A DNA stretch of 64,000 nucleotides, taken from positions 21,055 through 85,054 of the IMG/VR virus record IMGVR_UViG_3300028590_000009; one strand, 5' to 3'. This DNA comes from a virus. The notes beneath the pieces are model-generated. The model saw only the letters and a list, made by a program, of their open reading frames with translations. It made no database searches and was not told the origin of the DNA. The position numbers and the translations under genes are program-made. Below, piece after piece: positions 39,174 through 47,317 of the stretch (within the stretch, counting starts at the first letter, position 1; each line of letters starts with the position of its first letter).

Positions 39174-39931
39174 GCGAGCATGTCACCGAATCCACTCGTT
39201 ATGCGATCCGTCTGCCCAATGGCGAACTGGCGGATGACTTCGTGGGCGATCGACACGACGCCTACCTGCACGCGCTGCCCGACGGTAACCGCCCGTACGT
39301 TTGGGACGAGGCAGGCGATGCCCGGAAGTGCTTCGAACGCATCGGTACCGAAGTCAACTTTCACGGCATGCGAGCCCTGTTCGAGGAGCATGCTGCTGTC
39401 GTCCGAATCGACATCCGCACCGTGCACACGATGGATGTACAGACCGTCGCCGAGGATGCCCCGATCGTGGAGGCGGAAGTCGCTGAGGTGAGCGTGCCGC
39501 GCTGGTTCGATCGCGCCGAGGATGTGCCCGTTGGTGTGCCAGTGCAGGCGGTCGGCTGGCCTTCGTCCGCGCCGCCCTTTATCCGCAACAGTGATGGCGT
39601 CTGGGGGCGTGTCGACGGCCTCTCGATGCATCTCCCGCCCGAGCAGGACCGGGACGCCTACCTCAATGGCGTATGGAGTCCGACCGGGACAGGGTTCGTG
39701 GAGATCCTGCCCGAGCCTGCCGAGCCCGGACCGCGCACGTGGGCGACGGCCGAGGAGATCCCCTTCGGTGCGCAGTTTCGAGGCGTCGACTCCATTTCGG
39801 GCGCGGTGCTCACTCGCGGCAGGGGCGGTGCACGCACCGACAACCCGAGCCCGATGACCGAGGGGTACCACTACTCGACGGACACGCTCAACGATTTGTG
39901 CCCCAAAGGTTTCGTGGAGGTTCTGTCGTGA
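39170..39931 (+). CDS. Hypothetical protein with duplicated C-terminal module
   Basis: A 253-residue protein. Residues about 105-160 (PRWFDRAEDVPVGVPVQAVG..) and about 185-235 (PRTWATAEEIPFGAQFRGVD..) look like two copies of P-R-x-W/F-...-A-E-(D/E)-(V/I)-P-x-G-x-x-(V/F). N-terminus with a YAIRLPNGELADDFVGD start. Unknown. Confidence 0.68.
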   Translation: MSEHVTESTRYAIRLPNGELADDFVGDRHDAYLHALPDGNRPYVWDEAGDARKCFERIGTEVNFHGMRALFEEHAAVVRIDIRTVHTMDVQTVAEDAPIVEAEVAEVSVPRWFDRAEDVPVGVPVQAVGWPSSAPPFIRNSDGVWGRVDGLSMHLPPEQDRDAYLNGVWSPTGTGFVEILPEPAEPGPRTWATAEEIPFGAQFRGVDSISGAVLTRGRGGARTDNPSPMTEGYHYSTDTLNDLCPKGFVEVLS

Positions 39932-40014
39932 ACGGCCTCTATTGCGCATGGTGCAAGCACGTCATCGGCTCGGACGAGCCCACCTGCGAACACTGCCGAG
40001 ACGAATCCCCCTAA
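39928..40014 (+). CDS. Tiny zinc-ribbon protein
   Basis: A 28-residue frame from GTG 39928: CAWCKHVIGSDEPTCEHCRD is a perfect CxxC-x11-CxxC knuckle. Supported by the GTGA overlap and SD-like GGAGG. Among the smallest zinc ribbons here; function unknown. Confidence 0.55.
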   Translation: MNGLYCAWCKHVIGSDEPTCEHCRDESP

Positions 40015-40080
40015 AGCCTGCCCACTCTGGCCGCAGCCCCAGGATTCGCGCGCTGGCTGGCCGAGTAGCAGGAGGAGCGC

Positions 40081-40111
40081 GGCGCCCGAGATGACCAACC
40101 TTTCGGGCGCC
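40081..40111. terminator. 9-bp hairpin after small-gene unit
   Basis: GGCGCCCGA and its complement around a 13-nt loop, followed by CGCCCCTACC without a T run. A weak terminator or processing site between 40014 and 40138. Confidence 0.45.
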
Positions 40112-40137
40112 GCCCCTACCAACAGACAAGGAACCCA

Positions 40138-40338
40138 ATGGAACTGACATTGAAAGTCCCCGGCAAAGTCGCCAACACAGACGACACCACCAGCTGGGAT
40201 CGCGGCGACATCGACATCACATTCGACACCGAATACGTCGAACTTACTTACTGGGCCAACCGTTCGACGCAGGGCGCTCGAATCCCCATTGCCGAATTCC
40301 TCGCCATCGCCGAACTCGTGAAAGCGCAGACGCGATGA
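40138..40338 (+). CDS. Hypothetical protein
   Basis: A 66-residue protein with CAAGGAACCC before the ATG. Starts MELTLKVPGKVANTDDTTSW; ends with a helix. Unknown. Confidence 0.65.
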   Translation: MELTLKVPGKVANTDDTTSWDRGDIDITFDTEYVELTYWANRSTQGARIPIAEFLAIAELVKAQTR

Positions 40339-40643
40339 CCGACGACCTCGGTACGCAGATCGCCCTCGCCGCCGCGCATGGTCTGGCTGTCGAATTCAGC
40401 GGAACCACAGACCGCCTGATCACGACCCTGAAGCACGATTCCGACCGCTACCAGGTGATGTCGAACGCGCTGCGTGATTTCGCCGACCAGCTCGACAGCC
40501 GCGACACCGCTGAACGGCTCTACGCCCTCCTGTGCCGCATCGAAGAACTCGGCCCGGAACGCGCGGCAACCCTGTCGCGGCAAGTCAACTACTTCAACCC
40601 CGAAAGCCTCCGCATCGACCTCGATGCCGAATGGAGCGAATGA
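40335..40643 (+). CDS. Hypothetical protein
   Basis: A 102-residue helical protein (ALAAAHGLAVEFSGTTDRLI, SNALRDFADQLDSRDTAERL). ATGA overlap with the previous gene and with 40640. Unknown. Confidence 0.65.
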   Translation: MTDDLGTQIALAAAHGLAVEFSGTTDRLITTLKHDSDRYQVMSNALRDFADQLDSRDTAERLYALLCRIEELGPERAATLSRQVNYFNPESLRIDLDAEWSE

Positions 40644-40909
40644 TGCGCTGGCTGCACGAGAACACCGACAAGCAGCATCGCTGCCCGAAATGTCATTGCG
40701 TCATGCCGTGGCGGTACAGGCCCGTCCGCAAATGGCTGTTCGGGGACATGGAAGGGCTCACGGAACTTCTGTACCGCGATGGGCTGCGATGGCTTTGGCG
40801 CAAATGGAAGCGTATCGACATCCTTCTGCCCCGCCGCTGCCGTGAATGCATGGACGTGATCGCCGTCCCGACCTGGCTGGCTCGAATCCTCCGAATCAAG
40901 GAGTCCTGA
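40640..40909 (+). CDS. Zinc-finger-like basic protein
   Basis: An 89-residue protein from ATG 40640. HRCPKCHCVMPWRYRPVRKW, then basic Trp-rich helix and RRCRECMDVIAVPTW: two CxxC pairs. Perhaps a DNA-binding zinc finger; unknown. Confidence 0.62.
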   Translation: MMRWLHENTDKQHRCPKCHCVMPWRYRPVRKWLFGDMEGLTELLYRDGLRWLWRKWKRIDILLPRRCRECMDVIAVPTWLARILRIKES

Positions 40910-41268
40910 TGGACTACAACTTCCGCCTAATCCGCACCGTCTACGAACACCTGCTCGCTCACCCCGACGACCATGACCAGGGCACGTGGGCGCAATGCGT
41001 CGCAGGCCACACCATCCGCCTATCCGGGACTGATTGGGCGTTGATCCGCGACAGCCGCAAACATGTCGACGGCTCCGAAGTCACCAACATGCGTACCGGG
41101 GAACCCGCCGACACCGAAGACGTTGCCGCCGTCCTGCTCGGCATGGACATCACGCAAGCCCGCGGACTGTTCGCGTGCGACAACCGGTTGGCCGTCGACT
41201 GGTTGGGCGACATTCTGGCCGCGCACGAAACGATCGTCCTCGACCAGCTCGCCGCGGAGATGGCATGA
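40909..41268 (+). CDS. Hypothetical protein
   Basis: A 119-residue protein: YNFRLIRTVYEHLLAHPDDH, CVAGHTIRLSGTDWAL.., LFACDNRLAVDWLGDILAA. The DQGTWAQCVAGHTIR segment recalls a His/Cys-containing actinobacterial family. ATG after TGATG. Unknown. Confidence 0.68.
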   Translation: MDYNFRLIRTVYEHLLAHPDDHDQGTWAQCVAGHTIRLSGTDWALIRDSRKHVDGSEVTNMRTGEPADTEDVAAVLLGMDITQARGLFACDNRLAVDWLGDILAAHETIVLDQLAAEMA

Positions 41269-41483
41269 GCAGCGTCGGCGGCTACTCCTCTCGACGTTAC
41301 GAGACTCTGGAAGACCTCGCCGAACGCCTCGACTGGACCGCGAAGAACAGTCCCGAGTTCGAGAAGGTGTTGCGCGAATACCTGGGCGTGCTGCACGGAA
41401 GCATGCAGATCCGGGCCGCGATGGACGACCATCAGCCGCCCGTCGAGCGCCGACACAACAACAAGCTGAGGAACGCGGCCTGA
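41265..41483 (+). CDS. Hypothetical protein
   Basis: A 72-residue protein (MSSVGGYSSRRYETLEDLAE start), helical middle, basic end. ATGA overlap. Last gene of the unit, 150 bp before the next promoter. Unknown. Confidence 0.62.
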   Translation: MSSVGGYSSRRYETLEDLAERLDWTAKNSPEFEKVLREYLGVLHGSMQIRAAMDDHQPPVERRHNNKLRNAA

Positions 41484-41552
41484 CGGCGTCCTCGCTCGGA
41501 CTCAAGTAGCAAACTCCCTCAACCGTTTTCGGCGGGTGTCGCACGTTGTCTG

Positions 41553-41577
41553 CAACTCAGTGTGTACGCTAAACTTA
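41553..41577 (+). promoter_or_regulatory. RACT-type promoter variant with dyad
   Basis: CAACT at 41553 and AAACT at 41571 (18 rather than 19 bp); -10 TAAACT (41570-41575). GTGTAC (41562) and GTACAC (41579) form an inverted repeat over the -10. Likely drives the WhiB unit. Confidence 0.5.
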
Positions 41578-41633
41578 AGTACACACCACAGACTCAACGA
41601 CGACACCCGCCACACTCACCCCCGGAGGACGAC

Positions 41634-41741
41634 GTGAACACCAGAGCCATACTCCTCACCCCGATCGCCCTCCTCGCCGTGCCGATACTCCTGCTCGCCG
41701 GCATCATCCTCGCCATCGGTATTGCGGTGGTGCGCAAGTGA
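41634..41741 (+). CDS. Tiny single-span membrane protein
   Basis: A 35-residue frame from GTG 41634 (CGGAGGACGAC upstream): NTRAILLTPIALLAVPILLL then GIAVVRK. Hydrophobic throughout. GTGA overlap with whiB-like gene. Could be a regulator of membrane or simply a coupling gene. Confidence 0.55.
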   Translation: MNTRAILLTPIALLAVPILLLAGIILAIGIAVVRK

Positions 41742-42082
41742 AGGCCCTGAAAGACGACCCGTTCAAAGGCGCCCCGTGCGTGAGTGAAGGCCACCAGCAG
41801 TGGATGGTCGAAAATCGGGGTGCGTCGCGTTGGGATTATGTGATTCCGGGGGAGTCGGAACGTCAGCAGGCGATTCGGCGGGCGTCGTCGGTGCGGGTGT
41901 GCAAGTCGTGTCCTGCGTTGAAGGCGTGCGAGGAGTTGCATGCGACGTTCGAGCGTATCGACGGGCATCGACCGTCTCAAATCTGGGCGGGCAAAGTGTA
42001 TTCGGAGAAGCTGCCGAAACTCGACAACGTTGACATGCCGCCGCTGCCCACCTACTCGCGTGACGAGTTGGAGGCGGCGTGA
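41738..42082 (+). CDS. WhiB-family Fe-S transcription factor
   Basis: A 114-residue protein from GTG 41738. Four Cys: Cys14, then Cys55, Cys58, Cys64 in VCKSCPALKACEEL, the 4Fe-4S ligand pattern; IWAG (82-85) is the Wbl (G/I)-x-W-(G/A)-G turn. WhiB proteins partner with the vegetative sigma factor in actinobacteria. Phage WhiBs can divert host transcription. Start shared with the preceding stop; no other start fits better. Confidence 0.85.
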   Translation: MKALKDDPFKGAPCVSEGHQQWMVENRGASRWDYVIPGESERQQAIRRASSVRVCKSCPALKACEELHATFERIDGHRPSQIWAGKVYSEKLPKLDNVDMPPLPTYSRDELEAA

Positions 42083-42396
42083 GCGAGCATCGGCAACGCG
42101 AATACCGCAAAACCGGGAGCACCTATACGGCGATCTGTGTGTGCGGGGTGCAGAAGTCAGGACCGGACCGGAACACGGCACAAGTGGCGCTGTACAGCCA
42201 CATCATCGATGCAGGTCGGGAATGCCCGACACCGGAGAAGAAACAGTATCCGTGCGAGGAACACGCCCGCAACGCCATCTACAGCTTCCTTCGCCGCCCC
42301 AAACCAGGTGCACGACCCGCACGGGTCTACCTGTGCCCGTCCGGGCGGCATTGGCACACGACGAAACAGGCGGCACCGGAAAGGCGGGCGGCATGA
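42079..42396 (+). CDS. Hypothetical protein with Cys/His sites
   Basis: A 105-residue protein: AICVCGVQKSGPDRNTAQV, PTPEKKQYPCEEHARNAIY and YLCPSGRHWH. Reminiscent of small zinc-binding phage proteins (CP.GRHWH). Overlaps neighbours. Unknown. Confidence 0.66.
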   Translation: MSEHRQREYRKTGSTYTAICVCGVQKSGPDRNTAQVALYSHIIDAGRECPTPEKKQYPCEEHARNAIYSFLRRPKPGARPARVYLCPSGRHWHTTKQAAPERRAA

Positions 42397-42653
42397 GCGC
42401 GCAAACAGGCGAGCGGGTCGAGTCGATCGAGCAGTTCGACTGGACGCGGCCGTGCGAATCCCGTGCCCACAAACAGAATCCGCCACCCGCCAACTTCCTG
42501 GTCGACATCCACGGCTGCCTTGCGAAATTCGCTTGCCTCGACTGTGTGCGCTTTGACCAGACGGAGTTCGCCCGCCACGGTGGGTTCACCTGTCGTCACT
42601 GCGGCAAGTTCTTTGCCACATGGGCGGAAGCGGAACAGGTGATGCCACTGTGA
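42393..42653 (+). CDS. Zinc-finger-like protein
   Basis: An 86-residue protein: KFACLDCVRFDQTEFARHGG then FTCRHCGKFFATWAEAEQ, two CxxC pairs with a helix-like spacer. Might be DNA-binding. Overlap with rusA-like gene. Unknown. Confidence 0.66.
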   Translation: MSAQTGERVESIEQFDWTRPCESRAHKQNPPPANFLVDIHGCLAKFACLDCVRFDQTEFARHGGFTCRHCGKFFATWAEAEQVMPL

Positions 42654-43045
42654 CCGCGACCTACACCCTCGACATTCCGATCTTGCGTCCGCCGTTGACG
42701 TCGAATCAGCAGCGTGGCGCGCATTGGACGCGGGTGCGTGAGGCGCGCAAGGAGGTCGGGCAGTGGGTGCGTTTGGTGGGTGGTGGTGATCTGCCCCGTA
42801 TCGAACGCTGTCACGTGACGGTCACATGGCATGCCCCGGACAAGCGGATCCGCGACGCTGGCTCGATCTCAGCATTCGGGAAAGCCGTCATCGACGAACT
42901 CGTTGATCTCGGCGTTTTGACCAAAGACGACGCGAGATACGTCCTGTCCGAGACCTATTCGGTGCGGCTCGCATCCCATCCCGCACGCATCACCATCACC
43001 CTCGAAACCGACGACGAACCAGAAGCCTTGGAGGCAGCGGCATGA
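42650..43045 (+). CDS. rusA: RusA-like Holliday-junction resolvase
   Basis: A 131-residue protein from GTG 42650. PLTSNQQRGAHWTRVREARK at the N-terminus, Asp69 in RIRDAGS, Lys78 in GKAVID, Asp82 and the DDARYV motif (94-99) match RusA endonucleases, which cut four-way junctions. Likely resolves branched phage DNA before packaging. Ends in ALEAA. Confidence 0.87.
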   Translation: MTATYTLDIPILRPPLTSNQQRGAHWTRVREARKEVGQWVRLVGGGDLPRIERCHVTVTWHAPDKRIRDAGSISAFGKAVIDELVDLGVLTKDDARYVLSETYSVRLASHPARITITLETDDEPEALEAAA

Positions 43046-43353
43046 CTGATCCGCTCACACTCGCGCGGAAACCGTGGCTCACCGCGGAATCCGAATCCAT
43101 CTGGGACATCACGGGCGAATACCGCAACGGTGGCAGCTTCACCAACTGTCTCGCCATGGTGTTGCCGTTCGACACCACTGACGGGCATCGCCTGTTCGTG
43201 CTGATCCACCCCAACTTTCACACCAGCCCGATCGACAGTCACGCGCTCATCTCGCCCGACTGGATCACGCACGCGCGCCGCCTGGTCCTCGTTGAAGCGA
43301 ACGACCCGACCGCCGCCTACTTCGCCGACGAACAGGACTTGATCAATGGCTGA
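43042..43353 (+). CDS. Hypothetical protein
   Basis: A 103-residue protein: SIWDITGEYRNGGSFTNCLA, PFDTTDGHRLFVLIHPNF. Beta-rich. Overlaps neighbours. Unknown. Confidence 0.66.
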   Translation: MTDPLTLARKPWLTAESESIWDITGEYRNGGSFTNCLAMVLPFDTTDGHRLFVLIHPNFHTSPIDSHALISPDWITHARRLVLVEANDPTAAYFADEQDLING

Positions 43354-43624
43354 CCCGACCAACCCGGATTACTACAAGTTCCCCAACGGTGCCGAAACCA
43401 TCGACATCACCGAATGGCTGTCATCCTGCGGCGGGCAGGCGGTGCAGTACATCACCCGCGCGACCCGCACGGACGGCAAGGTCAAGGGCGACCCGATCGA
43501 AGACCTATCGAAGGCGATCTGGTTCCTGTCCCGCGAGCGCGGACGACTGCGGGCATTAAAAGGCGACGGGCATCAGGTCGAAGCCTGGGCTGACGTTCCA
43601 CCTCGCGCGGCGGACGAGTCATGA
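43346..43624 (+). CDS. DUF3310 protein
   Basis: A 92-residue protein: PDYYKFPNGAETIDITEWLS, then GQAVQYITRATRTDGKVKGD and EDLSKAIWFLSRERGRLRAL. The order H/P-Y-Y..., (E/D)-x-(I/L)-(D/E), Y-x-x-R...K...ED-L-x-K-A is the DUF3310 pattern of phage proteins of unknown function. Confidence 0.85.
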   Translation: MADPTNPDYYKFPNGAETIDITEWLSSCGGQAVQYITRATRTDGKVKGDPIEDLSKAIWFLSRERGRLRALKGDGHQVEAWADVPPRAADES

Positions 43625-43911
43625 CCGCGACTGTCCCGCCCCAGTTCCGTTACCTCCAGCGCGCCGAACAGTTGATCCGCAACCTGTCTGCTGGCACCGA
43701 GTTCACGAACGCCGACATTTACGCGCGCATGAAGGCCGCGGGTTGGCCGGACATGACTGAGCCGCGCAAGTTCGGGCCGATGCTGCAACGGCTGCAACGC
43801 GCGCGTGTGGTGGAGAAGGTGGGTTGGTCGGCGACGGTGGCCCGATCGCATGGCGGGGTGGCGTCAGTGTGGCGACGTATCAACAACATTGAGGAGAAGG
43901 CTGATGAGTAG
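43621..43911 (+). CDS. Winged-helix-like protein
   Basis: A 96-residue protein: RYLQRAEQLIRNLSAGTEFT, then NADIYARMKAAGWPDMTEPR and RLQRARVVEKVGWSATVARS. Helices and a wing-like beta end suggest a small winged helix. Function unknown. Confidence 0.65.
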   Translation: MTATVPPQFRYLQRAEQLIRNLSAGTEFTNADIYARMKAAGWPDMTEPRKFGPMLQRLQRARVVEKVGWSATVARSHGGVASVWRRINNIEEKADE

Positions 43912-44314
43912 CCCCGATGACCGACTGACCGATGCTGAGCTGCGCGACTGGGCAGACCAGTCGACGGACAGGGCTGACCATGCAGCCGAGGGGGTCGCGA
44001 TCCAAGCCGCTCGCGAACTGATCGAACTGCGCGCATGGAAAGCCAACGCTGAGATCACGTTGGCCGAGGACAAGCGGTACATCGACGAAGCCAACTCGGG
44101 GGAGTTGGTCAAGCGGCTCGGTGACGAGGTGGACGAACTGCGCGCCACTCTGGCCGCGATCAAGGCCGCCGATCCTGACCTGTTCGACCCGCGCGGCGGC
44201 ACCAACCGGGGAGCAGCGCACGAAAACTACGGATCGCCAGGCCACGCCTTGCGCGAAGCCTACTGTGCCGCAATCGGAATCAACCTCAACGACTACACGG
44301 GAGACGACGAATGA
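43904..44314 (+). CDS. Coiled-coil protein, D-R-L-T-D family
   Basis: A 136-residue protein. The N-terminus DDRLTDAELRDWADQSTDRA is shared with 3836 and 11430. Then a charged coiled coil (RELIELRAWKANAEITLAED) and an acidic tail. Unknown; the family is repeated three times in this genome. Confidence 0.7.
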   Translation: MSSPDDRLTDAELRDWADQSTDRADHAAEGVAIQAARELIELRAWKANAEITLAEDKRYIDEANSGELVKRLGDEVDELRATLAAIKAADPDLFDPRGGTNRGAAHENYGSPGHALREAYCAAIGINLNDYTGDDE

Positions 44315-44646
44315 CCGAGCAGACACTGGCGGATCAGATCCGTGCGCAAGCCGCGATCAGCGATCGCCCTGGGCAGTTGGTCGAACTTGAACGGATCGCG
44401 GACGAGGCGGATCGGTTGCAGCGTGGCGGTAAGGCTCTCGGTGACATCGTGCGCCGACTTCAGGACGCCGCCCTCGATGCGACGGGCCTGCATGACGTGA
44501 TCGGCGAGGACGGTGACGGCGACTGGGCTGCCGTGTGGGAGTGCGTCGCAGACCTGGGCGAGAAGGTGCGGCGCCTGACCGTCGAGCGTGACGAAGCCCG
44601 CGAGGAGTTGCAAGACCTGCGCAACCGCTACCAAATCCCGTGGTGA
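44311..44646 (+). CDS. Hypothetical coiled-coil protein
   Basis: A 111-residue helical, Glu/Asp-rich protein (ELERIADEADRLQRGGKALG, VRRLTVERDEAREELQDLRN). Coiled-coil-like C-terminus. Unknown. Confidence 0.68.
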   Translation: MTEQTLADQIRAQAAISDRPGQLVELERIADEADRLQRGGKALGDIVRRLQDAALDATGLHDVIGEDGDGDWAAVWECVADLGEKVRRLTVERDEAREELQDLRNRYQIPW

Positions 44647-44687
44647 TGCAGGCAATGACCCGAAACAATCCAGGAGGCAACGAATGA
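44646..44687 (+). promoter_or_regulatory. 13-aa leader ORF before 44684
   Basis: ATG at 44646 overlaps the preceding stop, encodes MQAMTRNNPGGNE and stops inside the ATGA of the next start. CAGGAGGCAACGA within it is the SD of the main gene. Same length and geometry as the leader at 37407-37448. Confidence 0.45.
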
Positions 44688-45082
44688 CCGAGATCGACAC
44701 TCTGATCGACGATTTGGCATCCGAGCGTGCCCGTGCCGTCGACAACCTCGACCGCGAAACCATGGTCGTCGGTGCCAGCGAGTTCATCACGCTCTATGAC
44801 GCGCTCGTTGCTGCCCGTGACGAACTCGACCGTGTGGCGCATCTGCATGAGCAGTGGAAAGCGTCCGTCGATGACGACTACGCCCGGATCGCGGCGAAAC
44901 AGTTCCGGGACAAGGCCGCGCAGATCGCTCTTCGTACCGAGATCGAATCCCGCCTCGACCTGTGCAGGAACCCCGCAACCGTGGATGTGAAGACGGGCGA
45001 GTTCAAAAACCCTGACACGGCCGGGTATTCGCGGGCATTGCGGGAAGTGCTGACACTGCTCGACGGGGAGAAGACGGTATGA
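44684..45082 (+). CDS. Hypothetical coiled-coil protein
   Basis: A 132-residue helical protein (ARDELDRVAHLHEQWKASVD, RDKAAQIALRTEIESRLDLC), with a beta-like PATVDVKTGEFKNPDT turn. Overlaps the nucleotidyltransferase start. Unknown. Confidence 0.68.
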   Translation: MTEIDTLIDDLASERARAVDNLDRETMVVGASEFITLYDALVAARDELDRVAHLHEQWKASVDDDYARIAAKQFRDKAAQIALRTEIESRLDLCRNPATVDVKTGEFKNPDTAGYSRALREVLTLLDGEKTV

Positions 45083-46902
45083 GCGTGAACCCGCACAGCA
45101 CCGCGGAATTCGAGCGGATCGCCAAGGACAACACCATCCTCCTCGGCCAAGTCGGCTCGGGCCTGCACGGCGTCACCACGGGCGATGATGATCGCGACGA
45201 AATGGGCGTCTGTCTGGAACCGCCCGCCTACGTCATCGGCAACGCCCAGTTCGAGCAGTACATTTTCCGCACCCAACCCGAAGGTGTCCGTTCTGGCGCA
45301 GGCGATCTCGACCTCAACATCTACAGCCTGCGGAAATGGGCTCGCCTCGCCGCGCAGGGTAACCCGACAATCCTGCTGCTCATGTTCATTCCAGCGGACG
45401 AGCTGGTGATTTGCGACGCGTTCGGCGCCGATCTGCAAGCCCATCCCGAACGGTTCCTGTCGCGCCAAGTAGCGGACAGGTTCGCGGGCTATCTGGTGTC
45501 GCAGCGGGATCAGATGTTGGGGTTGAAGTCGAAGAAGCACACGAATCGGCCCGAATTGGTCGAGCAACATGGGTTTGATTGCTACCTCGATGACACCGAG
45601 TTTCTGACCCGTCGCGGGTGGCTCCTCTACGACCAGATTGACGACGGCGACGAACTCGCCACAATCAACCAGGACACAGGCCAAGTCGAGTTTCAGCGTT
45701 TCATCGAGCGCGTGTCAAAGCCTTACTCGGGGCCGATCCTCACCTGCAAGACGCGCTACAGCGAGTGGGCGGTGACGCCGAATCATCGTATGCGAGTGTC
45801 GAAGATGCGGCGCGGTTCATGCGGCGTGAACCCGCGGGCCTACAACCCTGCGACCGCCGCTTGGGGATTCCGTCCCGCTTCGGATGTGACCCGACTTGAC
45901 TGGTATCAGCAGGTTGTTGCCACGCCTCGGGATGAGGAGATCCCTGTCTCGGATGCGCACTTGGCGTTGATTGGCGCGTTCGTGTCCGAGGGGTCTTTCG
46001 GGAAGCGGCGTAAGGACGGCACTGTCGCCAACTTGCAGATATGCCAGGTGGACGGTGGACGCCTGCACGAGACGATGGTTCTCGCTGCAACGGAGTACGC
46101 GTTCCGGACCTACCGATTCAAGGCGCGTGACGAGACTCGGCGCCCAGGCACGATTTGGACGTTCTCGCATCGTGCGACCGTCGATGAGATCGTGAAGTCG
46201 TGTGGAGATCGCAGCGAGACTCGGCGGCTTCCAGATTGGGCGCTCAACCTCTCGGCTCGCCAGATAGACGTCCTGTTGGATGCGCTGCTCAGTGGCGATG
46301 GCACTCCGCATCGAACGGGAGGCTGGGTCTACTACACCACTTCGTGGGAGTTGGCCGGGCAGGTGCAGGCGATCGCTGTCATGCGTGGGCGTCGCGCGAA
46401 CGTTCGCGGGCCGTACGTGCACGATGGGAACACGGGCATGTATCAGGTGCTCATTCACGATGCTGGCGATACGCCGTTCGCGCCGTTTCGCGGCCGGGAT
46501 GTAAAGAGTGTCGATATCGAAAACCGATCCATTGTTTGCTTCACCGTGCCGAATGAGACCCTGGTAACCCGCCGCAATGGGCATGTTGCGATGCACGGAA
46601 ACACCAAATTCGCTTATCACATGGTTCGGCTCGGCTTGCAAGGCGTCGAAGTGCTCACAACCGGGCGCATCACCCTGCCCATTCCCGAGCCTGATCGGAC
46701 ATGGTTGCGGGAATTGCGGCGCGGCGAGCACACGAAAGAGGAGGCGTTGGCGCGCGCCGATGATCTGCTCGACCAGTTGAATGTGTTGGCGAAGACCGCG
46801 GACCTGCCCGAGCGGCCCGATTATGACGCTATCGACCGCTGGTTGACGACGTTCTATCTGGCGTGGTGGGAAAACACGGGCCTCATGTCCGAGTTCAGGT
46901 AG
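45079..46902 (+). CDS. COG3541-like nucleotidyltransferase interrupted by an intein
   Basis: A 607-residue precursor; the intein covers residues 168-508. Joined exteins give 266 residues with GSGLHG (26-31) and DDDRDEMGV, the GS...D-x-D pattern of COG3541/YcgL-type predicted nucleotidyltransferases, and a C-terminal D-T-K-x-A-Y-H-x-V-R-L rebuilt exactly across the splice junction (EQHGFD + TKFAYHMVRL). Such proteins are common in phages; their substrate (perhaps RNA or protein) is not settled. The insertion lies in the conserved DTKFAYH motif, as inteins tend to. Confidence 0.8.
   Translation: MSVNPHSTAEFERIAKDNTILLGQVGSGLHGVTTGDDDRDEMGVCLEPPAYVIGNAQFEQYIFRTQPEGVRSGAGDLDLNIYSLRKWARLAAQGNPTILLLMFIPADELVICDAFGADLQAHPERFLSRQVADRFAGYLVSQRDQMLGLKSKKHTNRPELVEQHGFDCYLDDTEFLTRRGWLLYDQIDDGDELATINQDTGQVEFQRFIERVSKPYSGPILTCKTRYSEWAVTPNHRMRVSKMRRGSCGVNPRAYNPATAAWGFRPASDVTRLDWYQQVVATPRDEEIPVSDAHLALIGAFVSEGSFGKRRKDGTVANLQICQVDGGRLHETMVLAATEYAFRTYRFKARDETRRPGTIWTFSHRATVDEIVKSCGDRSETRRLPDWALNLSARQIDVLLDALLSGDGTPHRTGGWVYYTTSWELAGQVQAIAVMRGRRANVRGPYVHDGNTGMYQVLIHDAGDTPFAPFRGRDVKSVDIENRSIVCFTVPNETLVTRRNGHVAMHGNTKFAYHMVRLGLQGVEVLTTGRITLPIPEPDRTWLRELRRGEHTKEEALARADDLLDQLNVLAKTADLPERPDYDAIDRWLTTFYLAWWENTGLMSEFR
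45580..46602 (+). mobile_element. Intein with LAGLIDADG-type endonuclease
   Basis: A 341-residue intein inside the nucleotidyltransferase. Starts at Cys168 (CYLDDTEFLTRRG), block B TPNHRMRV, ends ...VAMHGN before Thr. Endonuclease region with LALIGAFVSEGSFG and LLDALLSGDGTPHR as degenerate LAGLIDADG helices. The penultimate residue is Gly with His one earlier (HGN rather than HN), and the +1 residue is Thr. Likely self-splicing and homing-capable. Confidence 0.82.
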
Positions 46903-46904
46903 CG

Positions 46905-46920
46905 AAATTCCGAGGTTGAC
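46905..46920 (+). promoter_or_regulatory. AAATTCCGAGGTTGAC motif, copy 3
   Basis: Same 16-nt motif as at 26565 and 27097; followed by CTCCGCCGATATTCTTAATTC and AAAGGAGTCGGCG before the ATG at 46965, so here a longer leader with an SD. Confidence 0.4.
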
Positions 46921-46964
46921 TCCGCCGATATTCTTAATTCAAGAACGAATAAAGGAGTCGGCGA

Positions 46965-47045
46965 ATGGAATCAGATGATCCCGAAGAGGTGCGTTCGATC
47001 TCCGACGACGAGGAGGTCGAACCCGATGAGAACGATTGCAATTAG
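46965..47045 (+). CDS. Tiny acidic protein
   Basis: A 26-residue acidic frame (MESDDPEEVRSISDDEEVEP...), AAAGGAG upstream. The next gene starts inside it, so this may be a leader peptide. Unknown. Confidence 0.42.
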   Translation: MESDDPEEVRSISDDEEVEPDENDCN

Positions 47046-47157
47046 TGCCGCGCTGGTTGCCGCCATTACTGCGTGGGCTGTCGGCGGCAAGTATTTGCTC
47101 GCTCGCGTGGTGGCTGTCTCGGCCGGGATCAACGACAGTGGTGCAGGCGATGAGTAA
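47026..47157 (+). CDS. Small single-span membrane protein
   Basis: A 43-residue frame: MRTIAISAALVAAITAWAVG, one hydrophobic span, short tail. Overlaps both the acidic leader and the next gene. Possibly one of a set of tiny phage membrane proteins. Confidence 0.5.
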   Translation: MRTIAISAALVAAITAWAVGGKYLLARVVAVSAGINDSGAGDE

Positions 47158-47317
47158 CCGGGCAGATATCCGCTTCTACTGTGTATCGCATCAATGCCTC
47201 GTGTATGAAGGCAGGCCGTTGACGGACCGGGAAATGGTGGCGGTACGCAAAGCCCACACGATCATGCACCGAGTGTTGACCGTGCCGAACATTCAAGCGC
47301 ATTGGGAGAGCGAATGA
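47150..47317 (+). CDS. Small protein
   Basis: A 55-residue frame (MSNRADIRFYCVSHQCLVYE, RKAHTIMHRVLTVP). Overlaps both neighbours. His/Cys-containing; unknown. Confidence 0.55.
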   Translation: MSNRADIRFYCVSHQCLVYEGRPLTDREMVAVRKAHTIMHRVLTVPNIQAHWESE

